Positions 1 to 10,435 of a DNA stretch of 64,000 bases are shown piece after piece. Both the position numbers and the translations under genes were made by a program. Numbering within the stretch: the first letter of the stretch is position 1; every line of letters starts with the position of its first letter. The stretch spans positions 24,643,278 to 24,707,277 of the forward strand of contig NC_080689.1 in the NCBI RefSeq assembly GCF_030445035.2, read 5' to 3'. The stretch comes from Dasypus novemcinctus (lineage: Eukaryota; Chordata; Mammalia; Cingulata; Dasypodidae). The notes beneath the pieces were generated by a model. That model made no database searches. It was not told where the DNA came from and saw only the letters and a list, made by a program, of their open reading frames with translations.

Positions 1-475
1 TGAAATGTAACTCAGGTTGAGTCCCCACCCACTTTTTGGATCTGATATAAATGGACTCACAAAGACAGATGGAGGAGGAAAAAGGGAACTGCCATGCCAG
101 GAAAAAGATTCCAGTTTTGCCCACAGTTGAGCTGTAAGGACAGAAGTCCTAAGAGACAAGCCTTATGCCAGGAAAGGACTATAGGATCGCTTAAGCACGA
201 AGTGCCAAGAGGCTGGGTCCATGGAGGAGCTCAAGAGGGGAGTGCGCCAAGAGGGAAAGGCTGAAACTTCACAGGGATCAGCAGCCATCTTGCTTCACCA
301 CATGGCAACACACTGGGATCAACAGTAGCTGACTTTGCTGAGAAAGCATCTCTGCTGATGCCTCAATTTGGATATTTCATGGCCTTGGAACTCTAAATGT
401 TTAGCCCAAATAAATCCCCATTATAAAAGCCAACAAATGTCTAGTACTTTGTATCAGTAGCCTTTCAGATGACTA
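1..475 (+). repeat. Unassigned dispersed-repeat-like sequence
   Basis: No coding potential. The end of this stretch has an AATAAA (409-414) followed by text ending in CCAACAAATGTCTAGTAC. It looks like the end of a retroelement or LTR, but I cannot name the family. It is HEATR5B intron, lying left of an old L1 fragment. Confidence 0.3.
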
Positions 476-479
476 AACA

Positions 480-924
480 TAAACCCTGGTATATTTCTAT
501 TAGAATAGCTAAAATTTAAAACACTGACTGTACCAAACATTGATGATGCTGTGGAGGAAGTAGAATTCCCATGCACTGCTACTGGGAAGGTAAAATGGTA
601 CAAACACTTTAGAAAACAGTTTGGTAGTGTCTTAAAACGCTAAACATACATCTACCATATTAGCCAATCTTTCCACTCCTAGGTATTTAGCCAAGTGAAA
701 TGAAAGCATATATTCACATAAAAACTTGTACATAAATGTTCATGGCAGCTTTTTGGATAATAGCTCAAAGTGGAAGTAACCTAAAAGCCCATAATAGGTG
801 AAGGGATAAATAAATTATGATATATCCATACAATAAATCAGCAATAAAAAAGAATGAGCTATTGAATTTAAAAATATTTGCTAAGTAAAGGAAGCCAGTC
901 CAGAAAAAAAATGAGTATATAACA
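480..924 (+). mobile_element. Old L1 3' end, left part
   Basis: The sequence is the familiar L1 ORF2 3' end and 3' UTR text: mouse-to-man conserved phrases such as CCACTCCTAGGTATTTA and the TTCATGGCAGC segment. It breaks at 924 and resumes at 5346, because another element inserted there. Confidence 0.8.
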
Positions 925-1870
925 GAGACAACCAGCAAGATGGTGGCAGAGTAAGGAGCTCCTAGAGTCAGCTCATGCTACAGGGCAGATAGCATCATCC
1001 AGAGCTATCTAAAGCACCTGTTTGGGGGATCCAGGAGACCAGAAAGGCATCCTGCAACATCCTTCAAGGAATGGAAGGAGGAGACCGTCCATCTGTAGAG
1101 AAGATTAGTAAGTAGAGCACTCCACACTAGGGAGGCTGGTGCCCATCCTCCACTGGAAAGCACGAGCTGCCTTAGAAGATATTCTACAGATGGAATTGGA
1201 AGCGCCACCTCCCAAAAACAGGGAGGAAGAGAAGATGGGCACCAACTTCAGCTACTGATTAGTAAATTCAGCGAGCTAAAGTATAATCCTAAGAACAGCT
1301 AAAGTTTGAACCTAAGTCAGAAAGAGGCCAACAGTCATTTTAACTCCGCCCTTGGCATGAGAGGAAGCCGGGCTGACTGAAAATCACAGTGATGGTAGAG
1401 ACAAGTTTCTTTCACCCAGATTGGCCTGCAGCCTTACCCTAGGCTTCAGACCCACCTCTAGCAGGGAGGAAGCTGGCAGGCCCTGCACCAACCTCAGGTA
1501 CATTCAGCAGGCAAAGAAGGAATAGTTGGAAATTTACCAGGGCAACTGCGGTCATTTTGGACCTGTACTGCATAGACTACTGCCCACACCTGCAGCTCCA
1601 TCCTTGCCCTAGACAGGGAAGAAAAGGGCTTGAAGCTTCATCAGTCTCTCCGGGAAATTACAGTCTAGCCCTGCACGACTTGGATTGCTACCCCTGGCAA
1701 AGGAAAAAGTTGAGAGAATCTTCATCAATCCCTGGGGAAATGAGAGCAGCTTGAGCCTTCACAGCTTACAGCACCAACTATATCCTCAGCTCCTATAACA
1801 CAACCATCAAGGGAAAAAGGACAAGAAAGCCCTAAACTAAACAGAAAAATTGCATTCAGAATAAATACTC

Positions 1871-2697
1871 AAGGGAAGTGTACTTGGCCCAGTGGTTAGG
1901 GCATCCATCTACCACATGGGAGGTCCGTGGTTCAAATCCTGGGCCTCCTTGACCCGTGTGGAGCAGGCCCACGTGCAGTGCTGATGCGCGGGAGGCGTGC
2001 CATGCCATGCAGGGGTGTCCCCGCGTAGGGGAGCCCCATGCGCAAGGAGTGCACCCCGTAAGGAGAGCTGCCCAGCGCAAAAGAAAGTTCAGCCTGCCCA
2101 GGAATGGCACCGCACACACAGAGAGCTGACACAGCAAGATGACGCAACAAAAATAGACACAGATTCCCATGCCACTGACAACAACAGAAGCAGACAAAGA
2201 CAAACACGCAGCAAATAGACACAAAGAACAGACACCTGGGGCGGGAGGGGGAGGGGAGAGAAATAAATAAATAAATCTTTAAAAAAAAAAGGGAAACGGA
2301 CTTGGCCCAGTGGTTAGGGCATCCGTCTACCACATGGGAGGTACGCGGTTCAAACCCCAGGCCTCCTTGACCCGTGTGGAGCTGGCCCATGCGCAGTGCT
2401 GATGCGCGCAAGGAGTGCTGCGCCCACGCAGGGGTGTCCCCGCGTAGGGGAGCCCCACGCGCAAGGAGTGCACCCGTAAGGAGAGCTGCCCAGCGCGAAA
2501 GAAAGTGCAGCCTGCCCAGGAATGGCGCCGCCCACACTTCCCGTGCTACTGACAACAGAAGCGGACAAAGAAACAGGATGCAGCAAACAGACACAGAGAA
2601 CAGACAACCGGGGGAGAAGGGGAATTAAATAAATAAATAAATCTTTTAAAATAAATAAATAAATAAAATTTTTTGGGAAATAAATAAATAAATAAAA
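1871..2697 (+). mobile_element. Two head-to-tail DAS-type SINEs sharing one target duplication
   Basis: Copy 1 runs from 1871 to about 2290 and copy 2 from about 2291 to 2697. Each has a tRNA-like head with A box TGGCCCAGTGG and B box GGTTCAAA, a GC-rich body and a TAAATAAATC-A tail. Only the outer flanks carry a target duplication, AGAATAAATACTC at 1858-1870 and 2698-2710. Confidence 0.9.
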
Positions 2698-2820
2698 AGA
2701 ATAAATACTCGAGTAAGCCAGATACGAAGACATCAACAAAAAATTACAATCCACACCAAGAAACAGGAAGCTATGGCCCAGTAAAAGGAACAAGATAAGT
2801 CTCCAGATGACATAAAGGAG

Positions 2821-3069
2821 TTGAGACAACTAATTATAGATGTTCAAACAAAACTCCTTAATAAATTCAATGAGATGGCTAAAGAGAGTAAGGATATTAA
2901 GACATTAGATGAGCACAAAGAAGAATCTCAAAGCATACATAGAAAAACAGCAGATCTTATGAGAATGAAAGGCACAATAAATGAAATTAAACATACACTG
3001 GAATCATATAATAGCAGATTTGAGGCGGCAGAAGAAAGGATTGGTGAGCTTGAAGAAATTGCCTCTTAA
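2821..3069 (+). pseudogene. L1 ORF1p coiled-coil remnant
   Basis: An open stretch of 82 codons beginning MRQLIIDVQTKLLNKFNEMA, ending at TAA. It is heptad-like and rich in Lys/Glu, as in the ORF1p coiled coil, with the family-typical SRFEAAEERIGELEE near the end. The RNA-binding RRM and C-terminal domains do not follow intact. Confidence 0.7.
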
Positions 3070-3539
3070 AGTGAACATACAAAAGAACAGATGAAGAGAA
3101 GAATGGAAAAAATTGAACAAGGTCTCAGGGAATGCCAAACACAGAATTCTGAGAGCAGCAAAACAAAAGCAATGCATAACATATAAGGGATACCCAATAC
3201 GATTAAGTGCTGATTTCTCACCAGAAACCATGGAGGCAAAAGACAGTGGTATGATTTATTTAAGATACTACAAGAGAAAAACTTCCAGCCAAGAATCTTA
3301 CATCCAGCAAGATTGTTTTTCAAAAATGAGGGCAAGTTTAGAATATTCACGGATAAACAGAAACAGAGATTTCTAACCAAGAGACCAGATTTACAGGAAA
3401 TAGCAAAGAGTGTGCTACAGTCTGAAAAGACACAAGAGAGAGGCTTGGAAGAGGGTCTAGAAATGAACATTAAAGGTAACTAAGAGTGTCAAAAGAGTGG
3501 TGAAAATAAGGTATGACAGATAAAACCCAAGTATTTAAG

Positions 3540-4220
3540 AATAAGCTTAACCAATGTTGTAAAGTATTTATATTCAGAAAACTACAACTCATTGTTAAAA
3601 GAAATCAAAAAGGGCCTAAATAATTGGAAGAACATTCCATGCTCACCGACTAGAAGACTAAATATCATTAAGATGTCAATTCTACTCAAATTGATATAGA
3701 GATTCAAAGCAATAAAAATTCCACCAGCATTTAAAAAATAAATGAAAAGCATGATTATCAAATTTATTTGGAAGAGTAAAGGGTCCTGAATAGCCAGAAA
3801 CATCTTAAAAAGGAAAAGCAAAGTTGAAGGACTCTCACCAATGGACTTTAAATCATATTACCTAGCTACAATGGTAAAATCAGCATGATACTGGCATAAA
3901 GACTGACACATAGACCAATGGAACTGAACTGATGATTCAGAAACAGACCCTCACATCTATGGCCAAGTGATTTTTGACAAGCCTGTCAAAACCACCCAGC
4001 TCAGGCAGAACAGTTCATTCAAAAAATGGTGCTAGGAGAACTGGATATACATAGTGAAAAGAAGGAAAGAGGACCCCTAGCTCACACCTTATACAAAAAT
4101 TAACTCAAAATAGAACAAAAACCTAAATATGAAAGCAAGAACCGTAAAGCTTCTAGAAGAAATTGTGGGAAAATATCTTCAAGATCTTGTAGTAGGTGGC
4201 GGATTCTTAAAGAGGATAAA
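3540..4220 (+). pseudogene. L1 ORF2 C-terminal remnant
   Basis: Nucleotide text of the last part of L1 ORF2, for example GACCAATGGAACTGAACTGA and TGATTTTTGACAAG, parallels the L1 at 55.2-56.6 kb. Numerous stop codons. It starts downstream of the reverse transcriptase core. Confidence 0.8.
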
Positions 4221-4639
4221 AGGAGGACCGAAATAGACTACTGATGTTTAATATATGTAAAAGTTTTAAATAACATTACTGTAAAAGTGTGGAAATGTAT
4301 AGAGTCGATGGTAAGACATTATAGTGAGTAACAGCTGGTTTATTAATATAAATGGGAATGTAGCTGAAAAGGGTTGTCTAGGGATGTAAATGCCAATTGA
4401 CAGAAAGCTAAAGAACAATCTAGGAACTGAATAACATAGTAAATCCAGAGGTGAATGAGAATTGTGGTTGATGGTACAGATGCAAGAGCATCCTTTGTAA
4501 GCTAGAGCAGATATACATCACTATTGCAGGGTAATGGGGCAATGTGGAGAAACATGGTAAAAATACAATTGGTGTGACCTGAGGACTGTGGTTAAGAGTA
4601 ATAATGTAATATTCATTCATCTAAGCCAAAGATGTACTC

Positions 4640-5310
4640 TGTTGATAATGGGGGAGTATGGAAAAAGTGTGCCAAATGTATGCTATGGACTTGGTAATAA
4701 TCTGATAATATTATCTTATAATCTGTAACAAATGTTCTACCACAGTGTGGTGTGTTGATAAAGGGGTGTTTATGGGAACTCTGCATATTTGCATGATTAT
4801 TTTGCAAGTTTACAACTTCTGCCACAAAAAAATATATTTAAAAAATAATAATAGCATAAGTTGGGGGAAAAATACACCAAATGTAAGATAAGGATTATAG
4901 TAAGTAGTAAGATTTTGATGATATTCTTTCATAATTTGTAAAAAATGTCTTACAACAATGCAAGGTGTTGGTGGTGGGTTGATGTATGGGACCCCTGTAT
5001 GATGTTATGCATGTTTTCTTTGTAAGTTTACAACTTTTACTATACACTTATTGTTTACATAGGTTCACTGGTAAATGATAAAAAAAAAATAATAGGGTGG
5101 GTTGGGGGTAAAATACACCAAATGTAAGATGCTTTGTTTTATAGTAGTATTTTGAGGATGCTCTTTAATCATTAGTTAAAAACGTTTTCACAAAAATGCA
5201 AGGTATTGGTGGTTGGGTGAGGTATGAGAGCCCTGTATGTTATGTATGTTTTATAAGTTCACAACTATTACTATATACTTATTGTTTATGTATGTTTATG
5301 TATGAGTGCT
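4640..5310 (+). repeat. Three diverged tandem copies in an L1 3' UTR
   Basis: Copies at about 4640-4822, 4860-5080 and 5100-5300 share the order GGGG..AA, then CCAAATGTAAGAT, then an ATGCAAGGT(G/A)TTGGTGG box, then a Tyr-rich AT tract with AGTTTACAAC and TATACTTATTGTTTA. The last two are closest to each other; the first is more diverged. Confidence 0.75.
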
Positions 5311-5345
5311 GTACTTCAACAAATGAAAAAGAAAAGAAATAAAAA

Positions 5346-5645
5346 AGTATATAACAAATGACCTCATGTATACATAATTCTAGAAATGAAATTAATTCAT
5401 GGACCATATAGCTGATCAGTGGTTATCTAGAGATGGGGGAATTGGGGAAAGGAGTGGTGGGAGGGAAGGATTACAAAAGGGGCAAAGGGAAACTTTTTGA
5501 ATTGAAAGAAGTTATCTTGACTATGCTGATAGTTTCATGGGTGTATACATGCCAAAACTTATCAAATAGTGTACCTTAAATATGTATAAATGTTGTATGT
5601 CGATTATACTTCAAAAAGCTGTTTATAAAAAAGAGTATATTACCT
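5346..5645 (+). mobile_element. Old L1 3' end, right part
   Basis: This continues the L1 of 480-924 after the insertion and ends with the typical TACTTCAAAAAGCTGTTT. The first 11 bases, AGTATATAACA, repeat those at 914-924 and form the target-site duplication of the inserted element. Confidence 0.8.
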
Positions 5646-5759
5646 CCTAAAAATTCCATAAGCTCTGATACTATACTAGATAGCATTTACATGTATATTA
5701 ATTCAGCTTATTTGTTTTATAATAATTTATGGGATAAAAATTAAGTTTGAACAGAGCTA

Positions 5760-5945
5760 TAATTTGTTTTGAACATTGATGTAACACTTGTACATACCAT
5801 TATGCCCATTTCTCAACTGAGGAGACAGAGGCTTAGAAAAATTAAGTATCTTCCCCATATCATAGTTAATAAGGGGTATGGCAAAATTTGAACCAACAAC
5901 TTCAACTACAGTGTCTACACATTTAACCACTATGATATTATTACC
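5760..5945 (+). repeat. MIR fragment
   Basis: The core phrase CTGAGGAGACAGAGGCTTAG and the following TTGAACC with a pre-tail are diagnostic of MIR, the ancient tRNA-derived SINE. Confidence 0.75.
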
Positions 5946-6169
5946 TAATTATAAGACAGGAGAAAAATACTACCTTCCTCATACATCCTGTTCTCTCATC
6001 TGAGACAAGTAACTACCTATAACTGTAGAAAACAGATATGTGTAGAAAACACACAAGTTATGTGATTTGAGCAAATTAAGTGAATCAAAGAGCACAGAGG
6101 TATTATAGAAAATAAAGTTTCTATTCTTTTACTAAATTCACAATTTCACTTTTAAAAACAAAGCTCTTT

Positions 6170-6430
6170 TATATGCACATGGTTGAAAGGGGAATTGTTG
6201 GCTGGTACATGTTGCTAGAAGGAAAGAGGATAAAATGGGGGACTATATAAACTAGTGACTCCGGGGTAGCTGAGGATTGCAGTTAATAATACAAATATAA
6301 GAAAGTTCTTTCAAGAGCTATAACCGAGATATATCATTAGTACAGAGTGTTGATAGTGGTGTGGTATATGGGGTAAAAATGAACCTAAAGCATACTTCCA
6401 TAAATATATTCTTGTTATCAAAGGTATGTT
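6170..6430 (+). mobile_element. L1 3' UTR fragment (armadillo-type)
   Basis: Resembles the 3' UTR at 57420-57600 of the L1 at 55-58 kb: shared phrases GCTAGAAGGAAAG, AGTTAATAATACAAATATAA and the TATATCATTA segment. Confidence 0.6.
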
Positions 6431-7260
6431 TTCTGGATAGAGGCCCACACAGAAACTAACAAAATATTAAACTTCCATCCTGGGGACATCCCGCTACTTT
6501 CTTAAAAAGATGGGAATTCTCTGGAATATATAAGCCTTGCCTACTAAAAGAAATCAGGCCAATATGCCAATTTCTCAGTCTTAATGATTGCACTTAGGAA
6601 CCATATACCTGTAATAATGAAACTTAGCCTAATTATAATTAATGCCTAAGAGTTACCTCCTGAAAACTTCCTTGTTACTCAAATGTGGCCTGTAAATCAA
6701 ACTCTGCAAATAATCTCACTATGTTATCCCTGATGTAGGACATGTCTCCCAGGGATAAGCCGCCCTGGCACCAAGGAGGGGAATTATTACCAAGCTTTAA
6801 TCAGCAATGCATTTGGAAAAAGACCTTGACCAAAAGGGGAAAATATTAAATAAAACAGTTTTCATGGCTAAGGGATTTCAAAGTAAACCAGCAGGTCATT
6901 CTGGAGGTTATGTTTATGCAGGTCTCAGGAGATTATACAAAATGCCACAGTAAACAAAGCTTCAAACAAAAGTGCCCCCAAGGGCTCTCGAAATGTCCAG
7001 ACACCACAGGCAAGCCACACAGCCTCATGAAATCAACACCCCCTTGGCAGGCCTGATTTGGGAATATTTGAAAATATACTCATTTATAATGCCCCTAATT
7101 ATGATTTTTCTACTCCTTTTATTAAAACCTATCATTTTCAATGTACCTGTTAAATATATTTCTCAGAGAGTTAAATCTTTGGATAGTTCATATGCTGGTT
7201 GATCCCTGATCCAAGAGAGCTGTGGCCAATTCCTAATCTCCAGTTCTTTAGGATAGCCCT
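6431..7260 (+). repeat. Unnamed repeat, partner of the 33.9 kb element
   Basis: The segment 6590-6930 shares an ordered set of phrases with 34080-34480: CTGTAATAA, GTTACTCAAATGTGGCC, GGACATG-C-CCC-GGGAT, CCCTGGCACC and TCTGGAGGTT. Downstream, 7060-7202 has an open frame with a strongly hydrophobic stretch, but it carries no recognisable domain. Family not identified. Confidence 0.5.
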
Positions 7261-7446
7261 TGACAACTAACAAAATGACAATAATGGACAAGTCCTATTC
7301 CCAAAACAAGAAGTATCTTCAACTGCAAAGCAAAACAACTCCTTTCCTCTGTCCCATAATATTCAAGCCTCCACTCAGCCTGAAGGAGTCAAAGTGAACA
7401 TCATTCCAAATCTCAAGATTGAGGAATGAACAAAAATAAGGGGGGA

Positions 7447-7849
7447 GGGAAGCGGACTTGGCCCAGTGGTTAGGGTGTCCGTCTACAACATGGGAGGTCT
7501 GCGGTTCAAACCCTGGGCCTCCTGACCCATGTGGAGCTGGCCCACGTGCAGTGCTGATGCGTGCAAGGAGTGCCGTGCCACTCAGGGATGTTCCCCGCGT
7601 AGGAGAGCCCCATGCGCAAGGAGTGCACCCCACCGTGAAAGAAAGTTCAGCCTGCCCAGGAATGGCGCCGCACACATGGAGAGCTGACACAACAAGATGA
7701 CGCACAAGAAGAAACACAGATTCCCGTGCCACTGACAACAACAGAAGCGGACAAAGAAGAACACACAGCAAATAGACAAAGAGAACAGACAACTGGGGTG
7801 GGTGGGGGGAAGGGGAGAGAAATAAAATAAATTAATTAATTAAAAAAAA
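7447..7849 (+). mobile_element. DAS-type SINE, full length
   Basis: Reference copy for this window. It has a tRNA-derived head of about 75 bases with polymerase III A box (TGGCCCAGTGG) and B box (GGTTCAAACCC), a GC-rich body with the repeated phrase CGCAAGGAGTGC, an A-rich second half with AACAACAGAAGCGGACAAAG, and an AATAAA-rich tail. The flanking duplication is AAAAATAAGGGGG-AG (7432-7446 and 7850-7865). This family dominates the window and points to armadillo. Confidence 0.9.
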
Positions 7850-8003
7850 AAAAATAAGGGGGGGAGTGTTACTACGGACCAAAGCAGATTTATTGTTATT
7901 GCACTTATTATCTTGTGTTAATGAAGTAACTTCTAACATTGATATTAAAAATTAAAAGGAAATAAAAATAAAGTTATCGATGTTTTTAATCTATTCACCA
8001 TTA

Positions 8004-8225
<222 letters not shown>

Positions 8226-9164
8226 CTAAAAGCATTAAAAAATCAAAACTTTAAAACTACATTGTAAAACAAATCCCAAATTTAAACAAGCATATACCCA
8301 AACCCAAATTCTCTGGTCCAAATAATCTTACCCCTAAATTTGAAACAGCAAATAATGGAAAATAAAATAAAATTAAGTATTTTAGAAATCCTCTGAAAGG
8401 TAAGAATCTTTACTACCTTCAATCAAATATCTTTCTGAGAAATGAAATTATGTTAAGTAAACATATTCCAAGGACAACAAAATTAAATTCTACATGACAT
8501 ATACAGATACAACATAACTGGAACATGAAGACAAATTCAGAAGTATCAATACCATACTTAAGGGTCCAAACCTTCAGATTTTGAAAAATTAAATTAAAAG
8601 TAGTTAAAAAGTAATATAAACCAATTCAAAAGAGGATTAAGAAAACATTCAACACATTTTAAAAACTTGTCATAGATCTCATAATGGAGATAAAAATGTC
8701 TAAAAAGGACATTATTAGAGCAGCTGAAAAAACTGGAATATGGATAGACTGTATGCTTTATATCAATGTTAAATATCTTGAACTTGATAATTATACTTAC
8801 TGTGGTTAATAAGTGAATATCCTTGTTAGGAAATAAATATGAAAATTTTAAGTGGTAAGGAAGCATGATGTATGCAATCTATTCTCAAATATTAAGAAAA
8901 CAGATGATCGATGACGGAGAAATTGGAATACTTAGAATGATACAAAAAATGTGGCAAAAGTTAGACGCTGATAAAACTGGGAGTATAGGGCAATTCCGTG
9001 TATTATTTCTGTGTTTTTGTTTTTGTTTTTGCAGCTTTCCTGTAAGTTTGAAATTATTTCGACATGAGTTTTCAAAAAAAAAAAAGCTTGTTACAGAGAT
9101 GTGCCAAACTCTCACCTTCTGGTGACTATTTACAATGCTTGTTTCTATACTCTCATAGTACTTG
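8226..9164. other. HEATR5B intron, nothing recognised
   Basis: AT-rich intron next to coding exon 4. The open frames in it lack codon bias or motifs. No repeat family recognised. Confidence 0.6.
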
Positions 9165-9330
9165 ATTCATATTTCTAACACATTTATCATGGTATATCAT
9201 GATACTTATTCACATATAGATTTCTTCCACTAGATTGTAAGCTTTTTGAGGTAAAAAAAAGTCTTATTCATCTCTGTAGGTCTATGCCTGACAACCTATC
9301 TTATTTGTTTAATGAATGAACAAACAATTC
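9165..9330 (+). repeat. L2-like 3' end
   Basis: The order TTGTAAGCTTTTTGAGG, TCTTATTCATCTCTGTA, then TTTAATGAATGAAC is that of an L2 3' end. Confidence 0.6.
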
Positions 9331-9639
9331 CCAGAAGAGATATTGTCCAATATAACTGTAGCTTTCTTAGACTGCAAGAGTCCTGAGCTTAGTCTATTTT
9401 AGTTAATCACAAGCTAACAAGGAATTTCCAGACATAGAGACTAACTGACAGACAAAACAGAACTATTTTTCCTTGACATTGGCTAAGGCACAAAAAAAGA
9501 AATGCCAATGCAAAATTATCTGTAGGGCTTAATAAAAGTATAATCATAAATCCTATAAAATTGTATGGTGCAAAGTATAAACCATAAGGTAAATTACAGA
9601 TCTTGATTAGTAGCAACGCTTCAAAATTTATCGATTGAA

Positions 9640-9697
9640 ACAAATGCATCACACTAATGTAAAATGTTATTAATAAGGGAAAATGTACAAGAGGGAA
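9640..9697 (+). mobile_element. L1M-type 3' end, left part (split by provirus)
   Basis: ACTAATGTAAAATGTTATTA is the same text as at 26480-26520. The element stops at 9697 where the 5' LTR begins and resumes at 15629. Confidence 0.65.
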
Positions 9698-10073
9698 TGT
9701 TAGGATGTGTGCTCTTGCTCCCTGAGTTTGTACGTGCTCAAACACAGGAGGACCCGTTCCAGCCCTTGCTTATCACCACCTCCACAAGGCCACAGAACAC
9801 TCCTTCCCCAACGGTCAGACACTTCTCTAGCATTAAACCTCATTCTGAAATAGCTAACTTGGTACTTTCCCACCCTATATCTTCTCACCACACCTATGCG
9901 CCCCTTCTGTAAACCCGCCCACTTCTCCCAGTTGAAAAGGAGCACTCCCAGTCTAGACCATTGGACTGAAGACTCACCTCAGACCCCTGCCACGCTGGCA
10001 ATCTATGGCAATCTATTTAACTCCTGCCTGAATCTTCATCTGTCTCTGAGCCTCTTTAACCTGGGACCTAACA
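9698..10073 (+). repeat. 5' LTR of the provirus
   Basis: Starts TGTTAGGATGTGTGCTC and ends GGACCTAACA with canonical TG...CA ends. It contains a small tandem duplication, GGCAATCTAT twice at 9997-10016, absent from the 3' LTR, so it arose after integration. Confidence 0.92.
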
Positions 10074-10075
10074 TT

Positions 10076-10093
10076 TGGTGCCAAAACCTGGGA
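10076..10093 (+). other. Retroviral primer-binding site, tRNA-Phe type
   Basis: It begins two bases after the 5' LTR. Eighteen bases complementary to the 3' end of tRNA-Phe, with two G-to-A/C-to-T type differences. Both changes fit decay at former CpG sites. Confidence 0.75.
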
Positions 10094-10435
10094 AGGCCTC
10101 ATTGTGACAGATCAAATTCATAGTGACCCTCCACCTTGCCAATGCAGCTCCTTCATCCAACACAAGACAGAGATTCATTTTTTAGTGTGTCTTGGAACCT
10201 CTCTGGAGTATTCTGCCCCTCTTTCCAGAAACCCTAGCACTAGATCAGAGATCCTCTCCAGTATCGGAGAAACTGTTCCCCCTTACCTGACCTTCCCAGC
10301 TCCGGGGACGGCCGGTCCTGGGTTCAGTCATTGGCCTTTAACCCGTCTGTAAGTGAAAGATTCAAGGACACTTGCTTCTTTCCTTTTACACCGTCTTTCC
10401 TAAAAGGTCTCAAACTCACCCTCACCTCACCAAAC

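Larger units (their letters stand above)
925..5345 (+). mobile_element. HAL1/L1 composite retrotransposon with target duplication
   Basis: Flanked by an 11-base direct repeat (914-924 and 5346-5356) and ending in an A-rich tail. It begins with an L1-type 5' end (CAAGATGGTGG-like at about 938), runs through a 5' UTR into an ORF1 coiled-coil remnant (about 2701-3070) and then a half-L1 (HAL1)-type ORF1-distal module (about 3110-3535). It passes directly at about 3538 into the last part of L1 ORF2 (about 3540-4220) and a long 3' UTR (4225-5345). The endonuclease and reverse transcriptase core are missing. All frames have stops. A SINE pair interrupts it at 1871-2697. Confidence 0.7.

Noticed and set aside
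1932..2594. Minus-strand 220-codon open frame
   Set aside because: Antisense reading of the SINE pair at 1871-2697; same repeated Leu/Cys/Ser-rich pattern as other SINE antisense frames.
8865..9125. Open frame with an acidic EF-hand-like KLDADKTGSIGQF segment
   Set aside because: The short resemblance to a calcium-binding loop is isolated, without a second hand, splice sites or conservation evidence; the rest is low-complexity Phe/Cys sequence.
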